Positions 10,025-22,735 are shown, counted from the stretch's first letter. The stretch is 64,000 nucleotides of DNA from Steinernema hermaphroditum (GCA_030435675.1 CM059623.1:15291205-15355204); one strand, 5' to 3'. Notes: a model not told the origin generated them from the letters alone. Program-made: numbers and translations.

Positions 10025-13000
10025 ATGGGAGCTTTGGCGCAGCTCCGCTTGCTGCTCTGGAAGAACTTTCTGACGCAGATACGGTCGCCATGGTTCACGT
10101 TGATGGAATTCCTCGTTCCGCTCATTCTCATAGGCGCTGCTTTTGGGCTGATGATCGGGCTTAGAGGAACGTTTGAGAAAAGCTACGACAACATCTACTA
10201 TGAGCCGTGGCCAGTGACTGGTTCTTCCTACGATTTGGTGATGCCAGCTGACATCCTCAAAGAGTCGATTAAGGTCAGTTGCACTTTCAGCATTTCCGGA
10301 CTGTTGTTGGATTTTGTAATTTGTATTGGGATTATTGCACTAGTGTTATCACAAAATGAAATTCTTTCCTGCGATGGCGGGAGTAAATCTAATATTCAAC
10401 CGAAGGACAATGCATCGTTTGCATGGATTTCCACATGATTAAATTCATTCGAGAGTAGGGTTGAATCTGAATCAAATAATTCGTGTTTTTACGAATATTC
10501 GATTCTGTAAGTATTGAATATTCAAAGAACTTGAAGTATTCGAGAACTCTATTCAAGTGTCTGTTTTGACCTTTTGCATCAGAAAACGTCATATCACGGT
10601 TATGCAGTTAGACGGGCTTCCGTTACAAACTACAGACCTGAAAGGCACCAGCGGGCCTCTTTAGAACTAAAAAGCTGCGTACAAAACACAGAGGCAGTTA
10701 CATCTTGTGCGGTTCTTATGAGCTGGCGGTTTTTGATTAATCCTTTGTGCCAAGCGCCGATGGAGATCCTAATGCATCGGTTTTGTGATGCCATCTGTAG
10801 GACGGCTAAAATGATCAGTTCCTGGTCGTTTGCTTAACATAACGAAGAGAAGAAGTGTGTGGTGAACATGTTCGATGACGCAGATATCCTGACGGTGTGT
10901 TTTGTTTTGTAGGCGAATTGCCTTTAGAGACTGAAAACATAAAGAAAATGTCCATACGAAAAAGTCGTTTTTTGGTGATCGTAGGACTTCAATTACATGA
11001 GAACAGGCTGAATCTCGACATGCCATACATTAGTTTTGTCAACTTTTAAATATTAAGATTAGAAGTAGCAGTGGAGCACATGGCTACGGGAGGTTAACAA
11101 ATTGAAAAAGGGTCCTGTACAATAATGTGAAAATTCAGACTGACGTCGAAAAAAAACGGCGCCATATCTCTCTTTTTTCTTCTAATTTTCCTAGTCACCA
11201 AATCGATATCTGTGTATAGCTAAAATGTAGTCTGTTCTCTCAAGTATTCACTCCCCATGTGATTATTGATCGGTGCGACACCGTCGTCTCAAAGTGGTAG
11301 GCTAATCATCGATTAGTTTTTACTAAGTCGCATTATAAGGATGGCCCACTGAACCTAATTCTGTCTAATCCATCGTGACAAGGCACCCCATTTCAGGAGA
11401 GCGTTCTCGACTTGTCGCCCTTCATCACGGGCCACCGAGACCACTGCCCTTTCTTGCAAATAAACCAAACAGGAAACAACACATGGTCGGCCCATCTCGA
11501 ACTGGCCTATGCGCCTCAGCCACCACATATCGTAGACATCATGAACAGAGTTGCTGTATGTGGTCTCTATTCTAGCCGGGGGAGTCAATTCCCACTTTAG
11601 GCCAGATATAAGAACCCCAACGTATTCGAATTTCTGCCTACAATTGTGAATCTGACTGCTCACTTCGGAATGCATGTAAATGCGACCATTCTGGGCAACT
11701 TGCTGAATTCCTCCCTTGCCACAACAGCCACCGTCAAAGGTAGAGTGACACCTTATCAGCGGCGATTACAACTGTGGTCGATCACACTTTTAGGGTTCGA
11801 TACGGAGAGCGAGCTGGTGACATACATGAAGGAGCGTTTTCAGATGCAGTGCGGAAATCCACTTTTGGGTAAGGTGACGTAATTTGATAAGACAGCACAG
11901 GGCAAAACACAAAGAGTCAGGGTTTCTGATCATCGGGGGGACTCTCATTAAAAGACTTTGGTTAGGCCACCGCAATTGATCAACTTTGGCACCTATCTTT
12001 CAAGACAAATTTTCAGCTGGAATCGTTTTCGAGGACTCATTCACAAAGGACAGCACAGCTAACAACATCACCTACAAAATCCGTCTGTCCAACACCAAAA
12101 GACGCTTCCAACCATCCTTCGGTGGAGGCTACCATCCATGGGATACGAAGATCCGATTTGCCATTCAATTCGTGTCAGGACCACAACAGCAAAAACAGAA
12201 CGACGGTGGCTATCCCGGCTACTGGAGGGAAGGATTCCTGACCGTTCAACGGGCTATCGATGTGGCTATCCAAGACCAGGCCCTAAACAGAACGACTGCC
12301 GTGTCGTTTGACACTGAGTACCTGACCCTTCAACGCTTCCCCTTCCCGGCCTACAAGTCTCAAATCATTGAGATCGGCGCTTTCTTCTTACCGGTCATCA
12401 TCATCTTCTCCTTTATGACTTCGGTGATCTACATTGTCAGAAGTGTGGTTATGGAAAAGGAGAACCGCTTGAAGGTAAGGTACATTCAACGTGCTTCAAG
12501 TTACCATATCTCGAGGAATACATGAAAGTCATGGGTCTGTCCCAATGGATCCACTGGGTCGCCTACTTCATCGTTAGCTACATCAAGCTCTTCTTCACCG
12601 TTCTCGTCCTCTCGATTCTTATGTACTTCGTCATGAAGAAATCGGATCCGACCGTCGCCTTCGTCTTCTATCTTCTGTACGCCTTCGACGCGACCTATTT
12701 CGCCTTCGCCATTTCGACGTTCATGCAGTCCGGAACTGCCGGTACCATGATGGCCGTGCTGGGATGGATGTTGCTCTACTTTTGGATGGTGGTGATTAAT
12801 GGAATGGATACTCAAAGTCCTTATCCTTTTGCGACTAGAATCGCTAATTGCCTCAATCCGGATATTGCGCTTAGCTTTGGAATCGATCTAATGGCTCAGC
12901 ATGAGACGCAATGTAAGTGCTTATCCTTTGTTGTTGTTAAGTATGGGTGGAGCTGCATACCACACACATCGGTTGGAGAAAACATTATTAAAAAGCATGA

Positions 13001-16000
13001 AGATCGAAAGCTAAATGAGATCAATTAGTTGTCAGGACTATATGAACCAGTGAGGCCCATTTGGCGCACGATGTTCTTGTTCATTTTGTCGAGCCACTGT
13101 GTGTGGTATTCTATATCTGGTCTTAGATATAGAGCTGTAAACAGCCCATTTGTCCTTTGCTGGACTTCATCCTCCCGGAAATTTGTTCCTGAATCACATC
13201 TGACCATAGTTCGATAAGTACCTGAAACTTCTGGTACCCCCATCCCAATCCGGAATCGCTTCGATTCTAAGTCCGGCTCATTAGAGCCTATATAAGAACA
13301 AGCCGACTCGGCCGGCTTTCTGTGGAATGCATGAGTGAGCAAACCATTAAGTTTTTCTAGTGAATCTAGTCACATTCCTTAATATCCCCTATTTCAGCGG
13401 GTGGCCTGTTCTGGAGCAACGTCTGGCAACGAACCTCCCCCGACCAGATTCTCACCATCGGCCACCTCCTCATCATGCTAGCCGTTGACGGCGTCATCCT
13501 CATCATCATCACGTGGTATGTGGAAGCCGTCAACCCCGGAGGCGAAGGTGTTCCACAGAAACCTTGGTTCTTCGTTCTGGTAATAGTTGTTTTATTCAAC
13601 TTATTGTAACTCGAGTTAAGCCTTCCTATTGGTTCCCCAACTGCGCCGCCCAAGATCGCCAAAGTATGGACTCGATCTCAAGAGGAAGAGAGAACAATCC
13701 ATACGCCAAAATCGAAGAAGAACCTAAAAACGTTAGAACTACGATTAAGGTGGTCAATCTGTGTAAAACCTATGGAACTAGCTTCTTCAAGAAGTTGTTT
13801 GACTGTAAATTCGTAAGTCATATTATCCTCACTTTTACTATATGAAGGTGTAGGGCAAAGAAGGTGAAAAGAAGGCTGTCGACCACCTGAACCTCAACAT
13901 GTATCACGGCCAGATAACAGCTCTTCTCGGTCACAACGGTGCCGGCAAAAGTACCACCTTTTCCATGCTCACTGGAGTCACCGCCCCTTCCGGCGGTACA
14001 GCCTACGTCGACGGCTACGACATTAGAACGTCTCTTCCGCAAATCCGCAAATCGTTGGGTCTCTGCCCCCAATACAATATCCTGTTCGACAATTTAACCG
14101 TGATGGAGCATCTCGAGTTCTTCTGCAAACTGAAGGGACGTCCCTACTTTGTTAGCGAAGCGATGGACATTCTAACCAGACTGAAGATCGACTTCAAGAA
14201 GGACTGTTATGCTGGAACCCTTTCCGGTGGTCAGAAACGAAAACTTTCCCTCTCCATTGCGCTCATTGGCGGATCGGAAATCGTCATGCTGGATGAACCC
14301 ACCTCTGGAATGGACCCCGGCGCTCGCCATGAGACGTGGACCCTTCTGCAAGCCGAAAAGAAGAGCAGATCGATGCTACTCACGACGCATTACATGGAAG
14401 AAGCCGATCTTCTCGGCGACCGAATCGCCATCATGGCCCACGGACAGCTGCAGTGTTGTGGATCGGGAATGTACTTGAAGAACGAATACGGTGCTGGCTA
14501 CCATTTGACTGTGGTTTACAAGAGAGTGAAGGATGAGCAAGGACAAGATTTGTATGCCCAACACTTTGGTCCTGACACTAAGAAAGTGCTCAAGAAGTTC
14601 TCGCCATCGGTGACAATGCACTCAGCCGTTGGTCAGGAAGCTACGTTCCTGCTGCCAGCCACGGACAGACGCAACTTTCCGAACATGTTCAAAACCTTGG
14701 AGACTCATCAGCGGGAGCTGAATATCAACTCTTTTGGTGTTTCCATTACCACGATGGAGGAGGTCTTCTTGAAGTAAGTGGCATAGCTTGAATAGAAGAG
14801 GGTTGTCTACTAAAGCACCCCAAAGGGATGGTTCAAATCTCAGGAGGGACCATCGAAAGCAATGGGACACGGTCGTTTTATGCCAGCGTTTTTTCCTTTC
14901 TTTAATTGGACCATCATCTATCAAAACAAGGGAGGCCTTCTCGGTGAAATTCCGCAACTGAAGCCGGAGCCGTGGTTCGGCCTTTATTGATTCCCCTTGC
15001 ATTTCCGACTTGAATCCGGATCCACTCAGTTGTTATCAAAAGATATAAGCACACTTCATTGATTCCTCGAAAGATCCTTTACTTACCGAGCTTTTTTAGG
15101 GTCGGCGACCTAGCCAACGAACGCCTTAAGATCGACCAAGACGAGGACCTACCCGAATCCACTGAAAGGATCGCTGAAGACGACACGTACCTAAAACGTA
15201 TGTTTGTGCCCAACTCATACCGTCCAATCTTTCGCAGAACTGCGCGTAAATCGACGCCTCACCGGCTCCAAATACTTCCTCCAGCATGCCAACGCCATGT
15301 TCCGAAAGCGAGTCATCTACTTCTATCGTAAATGGACACAGTTCATTCCTCAGCTTTTCATCCCGGTACAGTAACCCTTTCCCAAACAGTAACCAATCAA
15401 TACCAATTCAGATCCTCTACATGGCCCTTCTTGTTTGGGCATCCACGCTCGCTCCATCAGCTTCCGACCAGAAGCCGCTAACCATCAGCATGTCCACCTA
15501 CGGAGATAGCAAAAACCCCGCACATGTCTACGTCCAGAAAGATAACAGCACCTGGTATGGGAAGCAGAATCTGAGTGATTACGTCAAGACCATAATCGAA
15601 GATCAAGCACCAAAGGAAAATTTGGTCATTGATACAACGGGTAATATGAGCAAGACGATTCTAGAGCAAACGAAGAAGGTAAGTTCTTGTGAAGGAACTA
15701 CAAAATAAACTATTCTTACTTCAGCAAGGACAAAGGAAATTTGGCATCTATAATCCTATCGGTTTTCTGAACACTGCAATCGATACTGGCTTCCTCGGAA
15801 CATTCGACATTATGAACGTGTTCTTCGAGAACTACGGAGTTCACACTCCTCCGTTGGCCGTGAATCTGGGAGACATGGCCCTCATGAGAAATGCGTTGAA
15901 TAGAAGCATTAATTTGAAGGTAAGGTAGGGTGCATTTCTCGGGAAAACTGTAATGTCCACACCTCCAAACCACGCTCTGTCTAAGTCCATATCATTTGGA

Positions 16001-19000
16001 GGTCATCAACCACCCACTTCCCCCAACCGGCGCCGACAAGCTCAAAAACAAAAACGTCAGCGACGGTCCAGCCTTCGTCCTCGCCTACGCCATTATCGTC
16101 TCCATGGCAATGGTCGTCTCAGGCTACGCGAGTTTCTTGATTCGCGAGAGAAAGAAGAAGTCGAAGCACATGCAGATGATGAGTGGCCTCCGACCGTGGA
16201 TGTACTGGGCGAGCGCATTCATCTGGGACGCTGTCTGCTATCTCCTGCCCGTTGCCTGTTTCATCGGAATCTATTTTGCTTTTGACGTTAAGGTTTGTAC
16301 CACTCGTGATGGTATATGATATTGTGAAGCATTTCAGCCACTAACGAGCAGAGGTGACACAGTTGGCACTCTTATTCTGGTCATGCTTCTGTTCGGTTGG
16401 AACACGATTCCTTTCGTCTACTCGTTTTCGTTCGCTTTCAACACCGCGCCCAAGGGGTACACTATGATTGTCATGTACCATGTTATCACAGGTAATCGCA
16501 AATCGTGAACATTGAATCTTAGGTTTTAAATTTCGATGCCCAAAAACAGGCATTCACAGAGTGCACAGGGAGACAGATAATTTAAGTAATTGGGAAATGT
16601 ATCATCCAGATGGATAAAACCATGAATTCATCAAAACTTCCGGAATAGAAATCTGACAACCAGCCCAGTTGTAGTTTCCTTTTCGACCCGACGTTCCATT
16701 TGCATCGGCGCCAGAGAGCCCAGATGAGCAGAGAAAATGGACGACTTTATTTATAAGGCACATTTCTTTATATGTTTAAGACTTCTGATCTTCGAGGACG
16801 TTTCGACGTACCCTGAAACAGCATTTATTGCACTAGAAGTGTACATGAAGTGTACATGTTCTCTAAAAGGGAATTTGTCCGTTTTCTCTGCTCTTCTGCA
16901 CTCTGTCATGCCGATGCCAGCAAACTGTCGAATCCAATGGCAACTATTTAAGCTGATTTTCGAACTTGCTTAGCTCTGATTCCCACGTCTCTCCACCCTT
17001 TGTTGAAGGCTTAATTAACCGAGATGAACTTTGCTTGCAGGCATGGTTGGAACCATCGCTGTACCGATCATCAAACAAACGGCGAATGAAGACGTAGCCT
17101 TCACTTGGTCCATCATCTTCTCTTGGTTCTTCCCCGTCTACAGCATCAGCAACTGCTATACCACCATCTACAACAACGAGGCGACTCGCCAGGCCTGCTC
17201 GAGTATCGACTGCAGCAACGCTTTCTACAAGACAAACATCGCCCAGTGCTGTGGCTCTCCTTCGGGTGCATTTTGATCTTTTTTACATAATTTGGACTAT
17301 GCTTACATTTATAGAGCGAAGTTTTGTGGACAGCGTCCTGTCCGACGCTGGCAAAAGAGGCATCATGGTTCCTATCATCTTCTTCTCCATCCAGGGCTTC
17401 ATCTTTTGGTTCACCACAATAGCCATCGAGAATGGGTGGTTCGACCAGATGAAGGCGAAGATTCGAGGCTCATTGAAAAAGCAGAAGAAAGTAAAATCAG
17501 GCTCTGCGGCCAATGGAACCTCTAAGGGTCACATCAATCTCTCATTTGATTTTGACGACGGCAGACCTAAGTCCGTCGAGGACTCGGATGTACTCGAAGA
17601 GAAGAGGATTATCAATGACATGATGCCTAACCAACACACCATTATCGTGAACGACCTCAAGAAGTGGTACGGTAACTTCAACGCAGTGAAAGGAGTCAGC
17701 TTCCATGTGGACATTAGGGACTGCTTTGGTCTCTTAGGTATTGTAATATTGTGTCAATTTTGAAGCAACTGAACAATTCAGGTGTGAATGGCGCTGGTAA
17801 AACATCTACTTTCCAAATGCTCACTGGAGAGAATGCGGTCTCCGATGGAGATGCTCTCATCAACGGCTATAGTGTGAGGGATGATTGGCGCCAGGCTGGA
17901 TCTCATATTGGCTACTGTCCTCAATATGACGCTATTATCAAGGAGATGAGCGGTGAAGAGACGCTGTATATGTTCGCCAGGCTGAGAGGAATATACGAAG
18001 AGGATATCCCTCAGATGGTGAACGCTGTCGTTCAGGCAATTGGTATCGGAATCTATGCCAAGAGACAGATCAAGACCTACAGGTTGGTTGTTATGGGCAT
18101 ATTGCCTGGAATTACTACGCCTTGTCTAAGTGAATGAGCTTAGAAGATGCAAAATTATAAGAAAAAAGACTTAAGATAAAAAAGTTCAGGGCGGGACCGA
18201 ACCCGCCTTTGTCGTTTCGTAATCAAAAGACTTAACTACTGGGCTATTGACGCGTAGATTTCTGGGATTTAAGGAAATGCGCTGCCGGTGGTGTAGTGGT
18301 TAGCACTGGGGACTGCGAAATACTCGATTCGATTTCGACTCCTGCCGGAAGCATAAAATCTTGTCTTCTTCAGTTAGGCTTTTTGCTTAACAAATCACTT
18401 TGTGATGTTTATAAAAAGTGGCCCGTTAGTCAACTCATGATGATCCCTGCCAATCCCTTCAGATGATTACCGTACACCTTATTTATTTTTAGTGGAGGAA
18501 ACAAACGCCGTCTCAGTCTTGGAATTGCTCTAGTCGGCCTTCCTGATGTTCTTCTTCTTGACGAACCCACTACGGGTGTTGACCCTAAAGCACGCCGTAT
18601 CATCTGGAATATCCTCTCCAAGGTAACCTTATTTTAGTATAAATTACCCTATTTTATGGCTGGCCTTCAGGTCCGCGAACAAGGAACCGCTCTCGTTCTC
18701 ACCTCCCACAGCATGGAAGAATGTGAAGCCCTCTGTACATCGCTGGCCATCATGGTTTACGGACAGTTCCGCTGTCTTGGTTCGGCGCAACATCTTAAGA
18801 GTCGTTACGGTGCCGGTTACACTCTTCTCGTCCGTCTTCAAGACGTCGATGCATCGGAAAAAGTGAAGAGCGAAATCCTTCGTCGCTTCCCCGGTTCCAT
18901 GCTCAAAGAAGAGCATGTCCTTCAGCTGAACTTTGAGCTGAGGAAGACGGATAGCGTCACCTGGTCGACTCTCTTCGCTCAAATGGAGCAGATCGTCGAA

Positions 19001-19139
19001 CCTCTGAGGATAGCCGACTATTCGCTGTCACAGACTACTTTAGAACAGGTACGCCGTAAACTTCGCTGATTGACAAGGGAATGATGATATTCAGGTGTTC
19101 CTCGAATTCTCACGCGATGCGGGCGCAGTCTCCGATTGA
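10025..19139 (+). CDS. ABCA-subfamily full ABC transporter
   Basis: 21 exons: 10025-10273, 11397-11555, 11601-11739, 11794-11868, 12017-12474, 12516-12912, 13398-13579, 13621-13812, 13854-14773, 15100-15197, 15238-15365, 15412-15678, 15725-15919, 16002-16292, 16338-16491, 17041-17265, 17315-17737, 17782-18082, 18493-18622, 18671-19048, 19095-19139; 1801 aa, every junction in phase. Order is TM1 plus a large extracellular loop, a membrane block, NBD1, then TM, loop, membrane block and NBD2. NBD1 (about residues 618-924) shows Walker [10 protein letters not shown], signature LSGGQKRKL, Walker [13 protein letters not shown] and H-loop [11 protein letters not shown]2 shows [31 protein letters not shown] and TSHSMEE. 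Both ATP sites look competent. ABCA proteins move or flip lipids at membranes. The extracellular loop is short, so an exon in the 1.1-kb intron 1 could have been missed. I do not assign orthology to a particular C. elegans gene. Confidence 0.9.
14800..14990. repeat. Degenerate dispersed repeat in ABCA intron 9
   Basis: CCCAAAGGGATGGTTCAAATCTCAGGAGGGACCATCG and the following sequence share the pattern (G)GTC/TCAAATC-C with 21100-21250, 30890-31060 and 39170-39290. It is a diverged repeat; I cannot fix its ends. Confidence 0.35.
18187..18248 (-). repeat. tRNA-like relic in ABCA intron 18 (minus)
   Basis: Read on the minus strand, GCCCAGTAGTTAAGTC resembles a tRNA A box and GGCGGGTTCGGTCCCGCC a T arm with B box. 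The acceptor ends do not pair over seven bases. It is therefore a tRNA pseudogene or tRNA-derived SINE fragment rather than a gene. Confidence 0.4.
18285..18348 (+). repeat. tRNA-like relic in ABCA intron 18 (plus)
   Basis: CCGGTGG pairs with CTGCCGG (two wobbles), and GTGTAGTGGTTAGCAC is an A-box match. The element is only 64 nt, the anticodon arm does not form and the T stem is imperfect. I read it as a decayed tRNA or tRNA-derived element. Confidence 0.4.
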
Positions 19140-19612
19140 GAAGGATCTGTTGTAAATACCTCTGGTTGTACGTGTAAAGAAAGCTGTTATAAAATAAGAT
19201 TAAGAGTCCCTGGTTGAATCGATTTTGCTATTCACGCATTATGCATGTAATCGCACAATTCATATGTGCGATATTTGGCGATTTTGTCCGTTTGGCGGTT
19301 TTTGATTTGGCGGCTTTGTCCATTTGGCGGTTTTGTCCTCGGCGGTTTTGTCTTTTGCGGTTTTGTCCGGGCGCCGCACCGAACAGTCTCATTTCGTCCA
19401 AGTGTATAAAGAGATCCCTATGGTTATGAGCGCGGGAGCTCCAGTCGACCCAGATTGCGAAATTTCATCATGTCAGCTTCATTGCACTTGCGATGGTTTC
19501 GTACGCTTTATGCAGAATGGTTGATTATTTTTCATCCCGCAAATTTTGAGTATGCAATTTTTATGCGATAACGCAATATCAAGATAGTCGACTAGATCAC
19601 ATAAACATGAAA
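19140..19612. other. Intergenic; T/G-rich simple pattern
   Basis: Between the convergent ABCA and S1 genes. At 19268-19370 a motif close to TTTGGCGGTTTTGTCC recurs about five times imperfectly, a decayed minisatellite. No gene is seen. Confidence 0.45.
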
Positions 19613-20599
19613 TCAGACCGGTCCCGTATCCTCGGTCTTGACATGACTGCACCTGAACTCCGAGTTGGTAACTGACTCCAGCTGAGCACAAAACTTCGAC
19701 GCGCGTACGAATATGTATTCGATAGGTAAGGCGTTACCTTCGACGAGTGGATTATAGGCAGCGACACCAACAAGACAACCACTTCCGCAGTTCCTATGGA
19801 GAGCGATGAGAGCAGCGCCGTTGTCGCGCTAAAAAATATGACATGAGATGACTATGAACTGGGAGATACTTGTGACACAATCGGTCTTATCATGTTTTTG
19901 CCTGCAGCACAAATTCCGTATTTCGGAGTAAAATTACTCGATTTGGACGTGCATCTATTCGCGTCGAAAACGAAAGACGCATCCCAATTCAGGTTGCCGG
20001 CTTCTCCGCCTGGCTGTACTGGACCGTAGTCCACTGTGCGCAGGTCAGACCACTTCATCAGCTCTTCGTCATTGGTAGGAATGAACTGTATAGGTGAGAT
20101 GTAGTCGAATGACCAGTCAACCTGCAAAGTAACCAAATGAAAGTTGAAGATGGTCAAGGTGAGTCAAAAATCCAAAATCTGACTATACCTCGTAGACAAC
20201 GAGACTGTACATGAGGTAAAGGCCCTTAATGCTGGCGCCATCCTGCACCCTCAAGTAAGTGCGGCCAATGACATATCGCATTTCATTAACTTCCGGCATG
20301 ACCACCTTCAGCTCTTGGTCGGAAACAAAGTAGCCGCACATCGCATGGGTCAGCACATGACGACCAGTGATTGCCACACCTGTGCAATCGTATTTGAAAT
20401 AGCCAGGAGCGTTAGCGTCATAAGTGCTGATCATCACCATGTAGGGAAATTGCCCGTCTCTTGCTCTTTCACCTTTATTGACCTAATAAAGCTTTTCATT
20501 TGAGCGTTACAGACATGAAACTCTTACGGAATTCGACGTAAGGTTAGCTGGGAGGGAGTGGGCGGCTCCCAAGAGCAAAAGAAGTACGAATAGCTTCAT
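19613..20599 (-). CDS. Secreted trypsin-like (S1) pseudoprotease, Asp and Ser lost
   Basis: Four exons: 20528-20599, 20189-20482, 19870-20121, 19613-19828; 277 aa. The signal peptide is MKLFVLLLLLGAAHS. The His site is kept (VLTHAMC). Where the sister gene at 20901 has the catalytic Asp (VYDLVVME), this copy reads MYSLVVYE, so Asp is Ser. The active-site loop reads RDNGAAL instead of GDSGGxL, so Ser is Asn and two glycines are changed. With two triad positions lost it cannot be a conventional serine protease. It keeps an open frame, clean splice sites and paired cysteines, as expected of a secreted pseudoenzyme. It is divergently arranged with the gene at 20901; 301 bp separate the two start codons. 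Confidence 0.8.
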
Positions 20600-20900
20600 G
20601 CTGATTGAATGAGAAAGGATAATAGCCGTCTTTTAAACTGCTCTCTGTACGTGCAGTCTGATGGGTTCGTTTCTGATAAACTCTACTTATCAGCTTGTGT
20701 TTATGACTTTCTTTGTTCATTTTCTTTTGATCGCACTGGACTCTTGTGCTGCTGCGCTTCTACGATCGGAGTTTTATGGCATTATTTGTCCATTGGCTAC
20801 AAAGTCGTTGATAAAGTCTGTGTTTAACATCTATGTACCATCGTTCGACACGTATAAGTATGTATATAAAGTGGAACATGAAACGTCACATCGATAGTCA
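20600..20900. promoter_or_regulatory. Shared divergent promoter region of two S1 genes
   Basis: 301 bp between the minus-strand ATG at 20599 and the plus-strand ATG at 20901. TATATAAA at 20863-20870 serves the plus gene, 31 nt before its ATG. A weaker AT-rich box (GTTTAAAAG on the minus strand, near 20630-20638) could serve the minus gene. Confidence 0.45.
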
Positions 20901-22201
20901 ATGACAATGCAGATTATTCTCGTTGGTCTGTCTCTGGTGCTGGCTACGACCGTGGCTCGGTCGCTGCCTCTCAACATCACTGAAGTGACTTCAAATTCCG
21001 TAGGTTTTCCTGGACCATCCCCATGGACCGTTCCTCTAGAACCTGGACAGTTCGTTCAGGAATGAGTTAAGCTTTGGCAGAAATGTGCTCGGTAGTTAGT
21101 AGCACATCCAGGGATGGCCAAAATGCCAGCTCATTCCCTGAGGGGGGATTCAGATCCCAGGGGGGTGGTCGAAATCCCAAAGTTTGAATCTCAAGTGGGA
21201 CGAGAGCAATGAGGGATTGTTGAGTTCAATGGGGCGGTTGAAATAACTTTATGCCGCTTCCAATGTTCCTGTTTATTGTTCCATTACCTTCATTCAGTTA
21301 TGCGTGGGCCCACTCTCTTTAACCTCCGTCATTACCTTCCATTTAGGTGTTTCTGGGGACGCGAGCAGCAGATGACGAGTTCCCCTATATGGCCTTCATA
21401 GGCAATGGCGACTACGATCCTAGAACAAACGGCTACTGCTCAGCGGTTCTGATCACCCCCTCCCATCTTCTTACTCACGGCAAATGCGAACAAGCGGACC
21501 TTGGTCATTCCCTGACTACCTACAGATGGGCCTACTTTGGTGGTGCTATCAAGAAACGCATTTCCAAAAGAATCGTCGGGCAAACGCGTCTATCCTTATC
21601 AGGGCGGGACTACATAGGTCCAGTCTACGATCTAGTTGTTATGGAGGTATTTGTTTTTGTGTCCTATCCAGATCATAGTTTTTACGCAGCTCGATGGCGA
21701 AGTCGACCTGAGCGACTCAATTCAGCCCATCAAGATCATTCCCACCAACGACCAAGATCTCGTGCAGTGGTCCCACATGCGTACCGTATCATTTGGTCCA
21801 ATGACACTGACCGATGCAGGTGGCATTCTCAACTCAGAACTAAGCTTCCCATTCGACAACAAACAGTGCTCGGAGAAATTCCCGGTGTTCAGTCCTGACT
21901 ACTCTCTTTGTGTTGCAGGACAGGATCTCGATCCACAACTATCTGAAGTAGGCGTGACCCACGATCTCTTGTTGAAACTATTCATCTTTAGGGAGACAAC
22001 GGCGGTGCGTTGGTGGCTCTCCGAAGTGGATGCGGCAAGGGATGCCTGGTCGGACTCGTCGGCTACGAACCACTTATGGAACACTCCGACGGACACATTT
22101 GGCCAATTGTGCCGTATGTATACGTTCGCGTTTCGAAGTTCTGTGGCAAGATCGCCGGCGCCACTGGTGGCAAGTTCAGGTGCACTAATGTCGTTGACTA
22201 G
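20901..22201 (+). CDS. Secreted trypsin-like (S1) pseudoprotease, catalytic Ser to Asn
   Basis: Four exons: 20901-20999, 21347-21646, 21690-21947, 21992-22201; 288 aa. The first ATG (MTMQ) or the second, two codons on, gives a signal peptide ending near VARS. His (LLTHGKC) and Asp (VYDLVVME) are present, but the nucleophile loop reads GDNGGAL, Asn for Ser. Introns lie at the same positions and phases as in the divergent neighbour at 19613-20599. The pairs 722/4044 and 19613/20901 differ by one intron before the Ser loop, so they form two subgroups. Intron 1 is 347 nt and contains a copy of the dispersed repeat seen at 14800 and 30890. The protein is probably secreted and catalytically dead. 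Confidence 0.8.
21100..21250. repeat. Degenerate dispersed repeat in S1 intron 1
   Basis: CCCAGGGGGGTGGTCGAAATCCCAAAG and the following GGGACGAGAG resemble 30965-31050 (GGTGGAAATCTGGG, GGTCCAAATCTGAGG, GGTCGAAATCAAAG) and 39190-39290. The ends are not resolved. Confidence 0.4.
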
Positions 22202-22289
22202 TATTGCAATTAAAAGTACCTAATGAGATAAAATGGCTCAAAATGGACAGAAATACGATTGATGGGGTGTGTATGACAAGGGCAAAGGA

Positions 22290-22500
22290 ATTCAATGAGT
22301 TCGGCGAACACATCTGGCCTCTCAGCTTGTTTTCGGTCTTCTAGGTTAATTAATGCGCTGCGGGTGGCAAGATTGGTGTCGGCTAAAAATGAGTCAGGAA
22401 CTGTTGAGAAACGCAAGGTCTAGCGCTTCTATAGTGGTAGTACAACGGTAAGATCTTAACTGTGTGTGTAAACGGTCGGGGCGGGTTCGGCTCCCCTTAT
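22290..22500 (+). repeat. Dispersed repeat with tRNA-like 3' part, copy 2
   Basis: Shares ordered blocks with 5690-5920: GGTGGCAAGATTGGTGT, AAAAATGAGTCA, GAAACGCAAG, ATAGTGGTAGTACAACGGTAAGATCT. It ends in a B-box-like CGGGTTCGGCTCCCC. It lies just after the S1 gene ending at 22201. Confidence 0.45.
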
Positions 22501-22691
22501 TTACTTATGCTGTGTGCTGTTTTCGCCGTGCGCACGGAAAAACACAGGCGGCGTCGACACGGCCAATCCAATCAATTCTCCATTGCGCAACATTGCGCAG
22601 TGAAGAATTCGTTGAGGGCAAGGTGTCTACACGCTGATGAGATAGTATTGCGCAACATTGCGATGTAACAGCGTCTGTCTATATCCGCTTT

Positions 22692-22698
22692 TATAAAT
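22692..22698 (+). promoter_or_regulatory. TATA box of second CHK-like gene
   Basis: TATAAAT stands 44 nt before the ATG at 22736. Confidence 0.45.
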
Positions 22699-22735
22699 CA
22701 CTGTGAGGAATCCACATTTCTCTCAAAGTGCCGTC

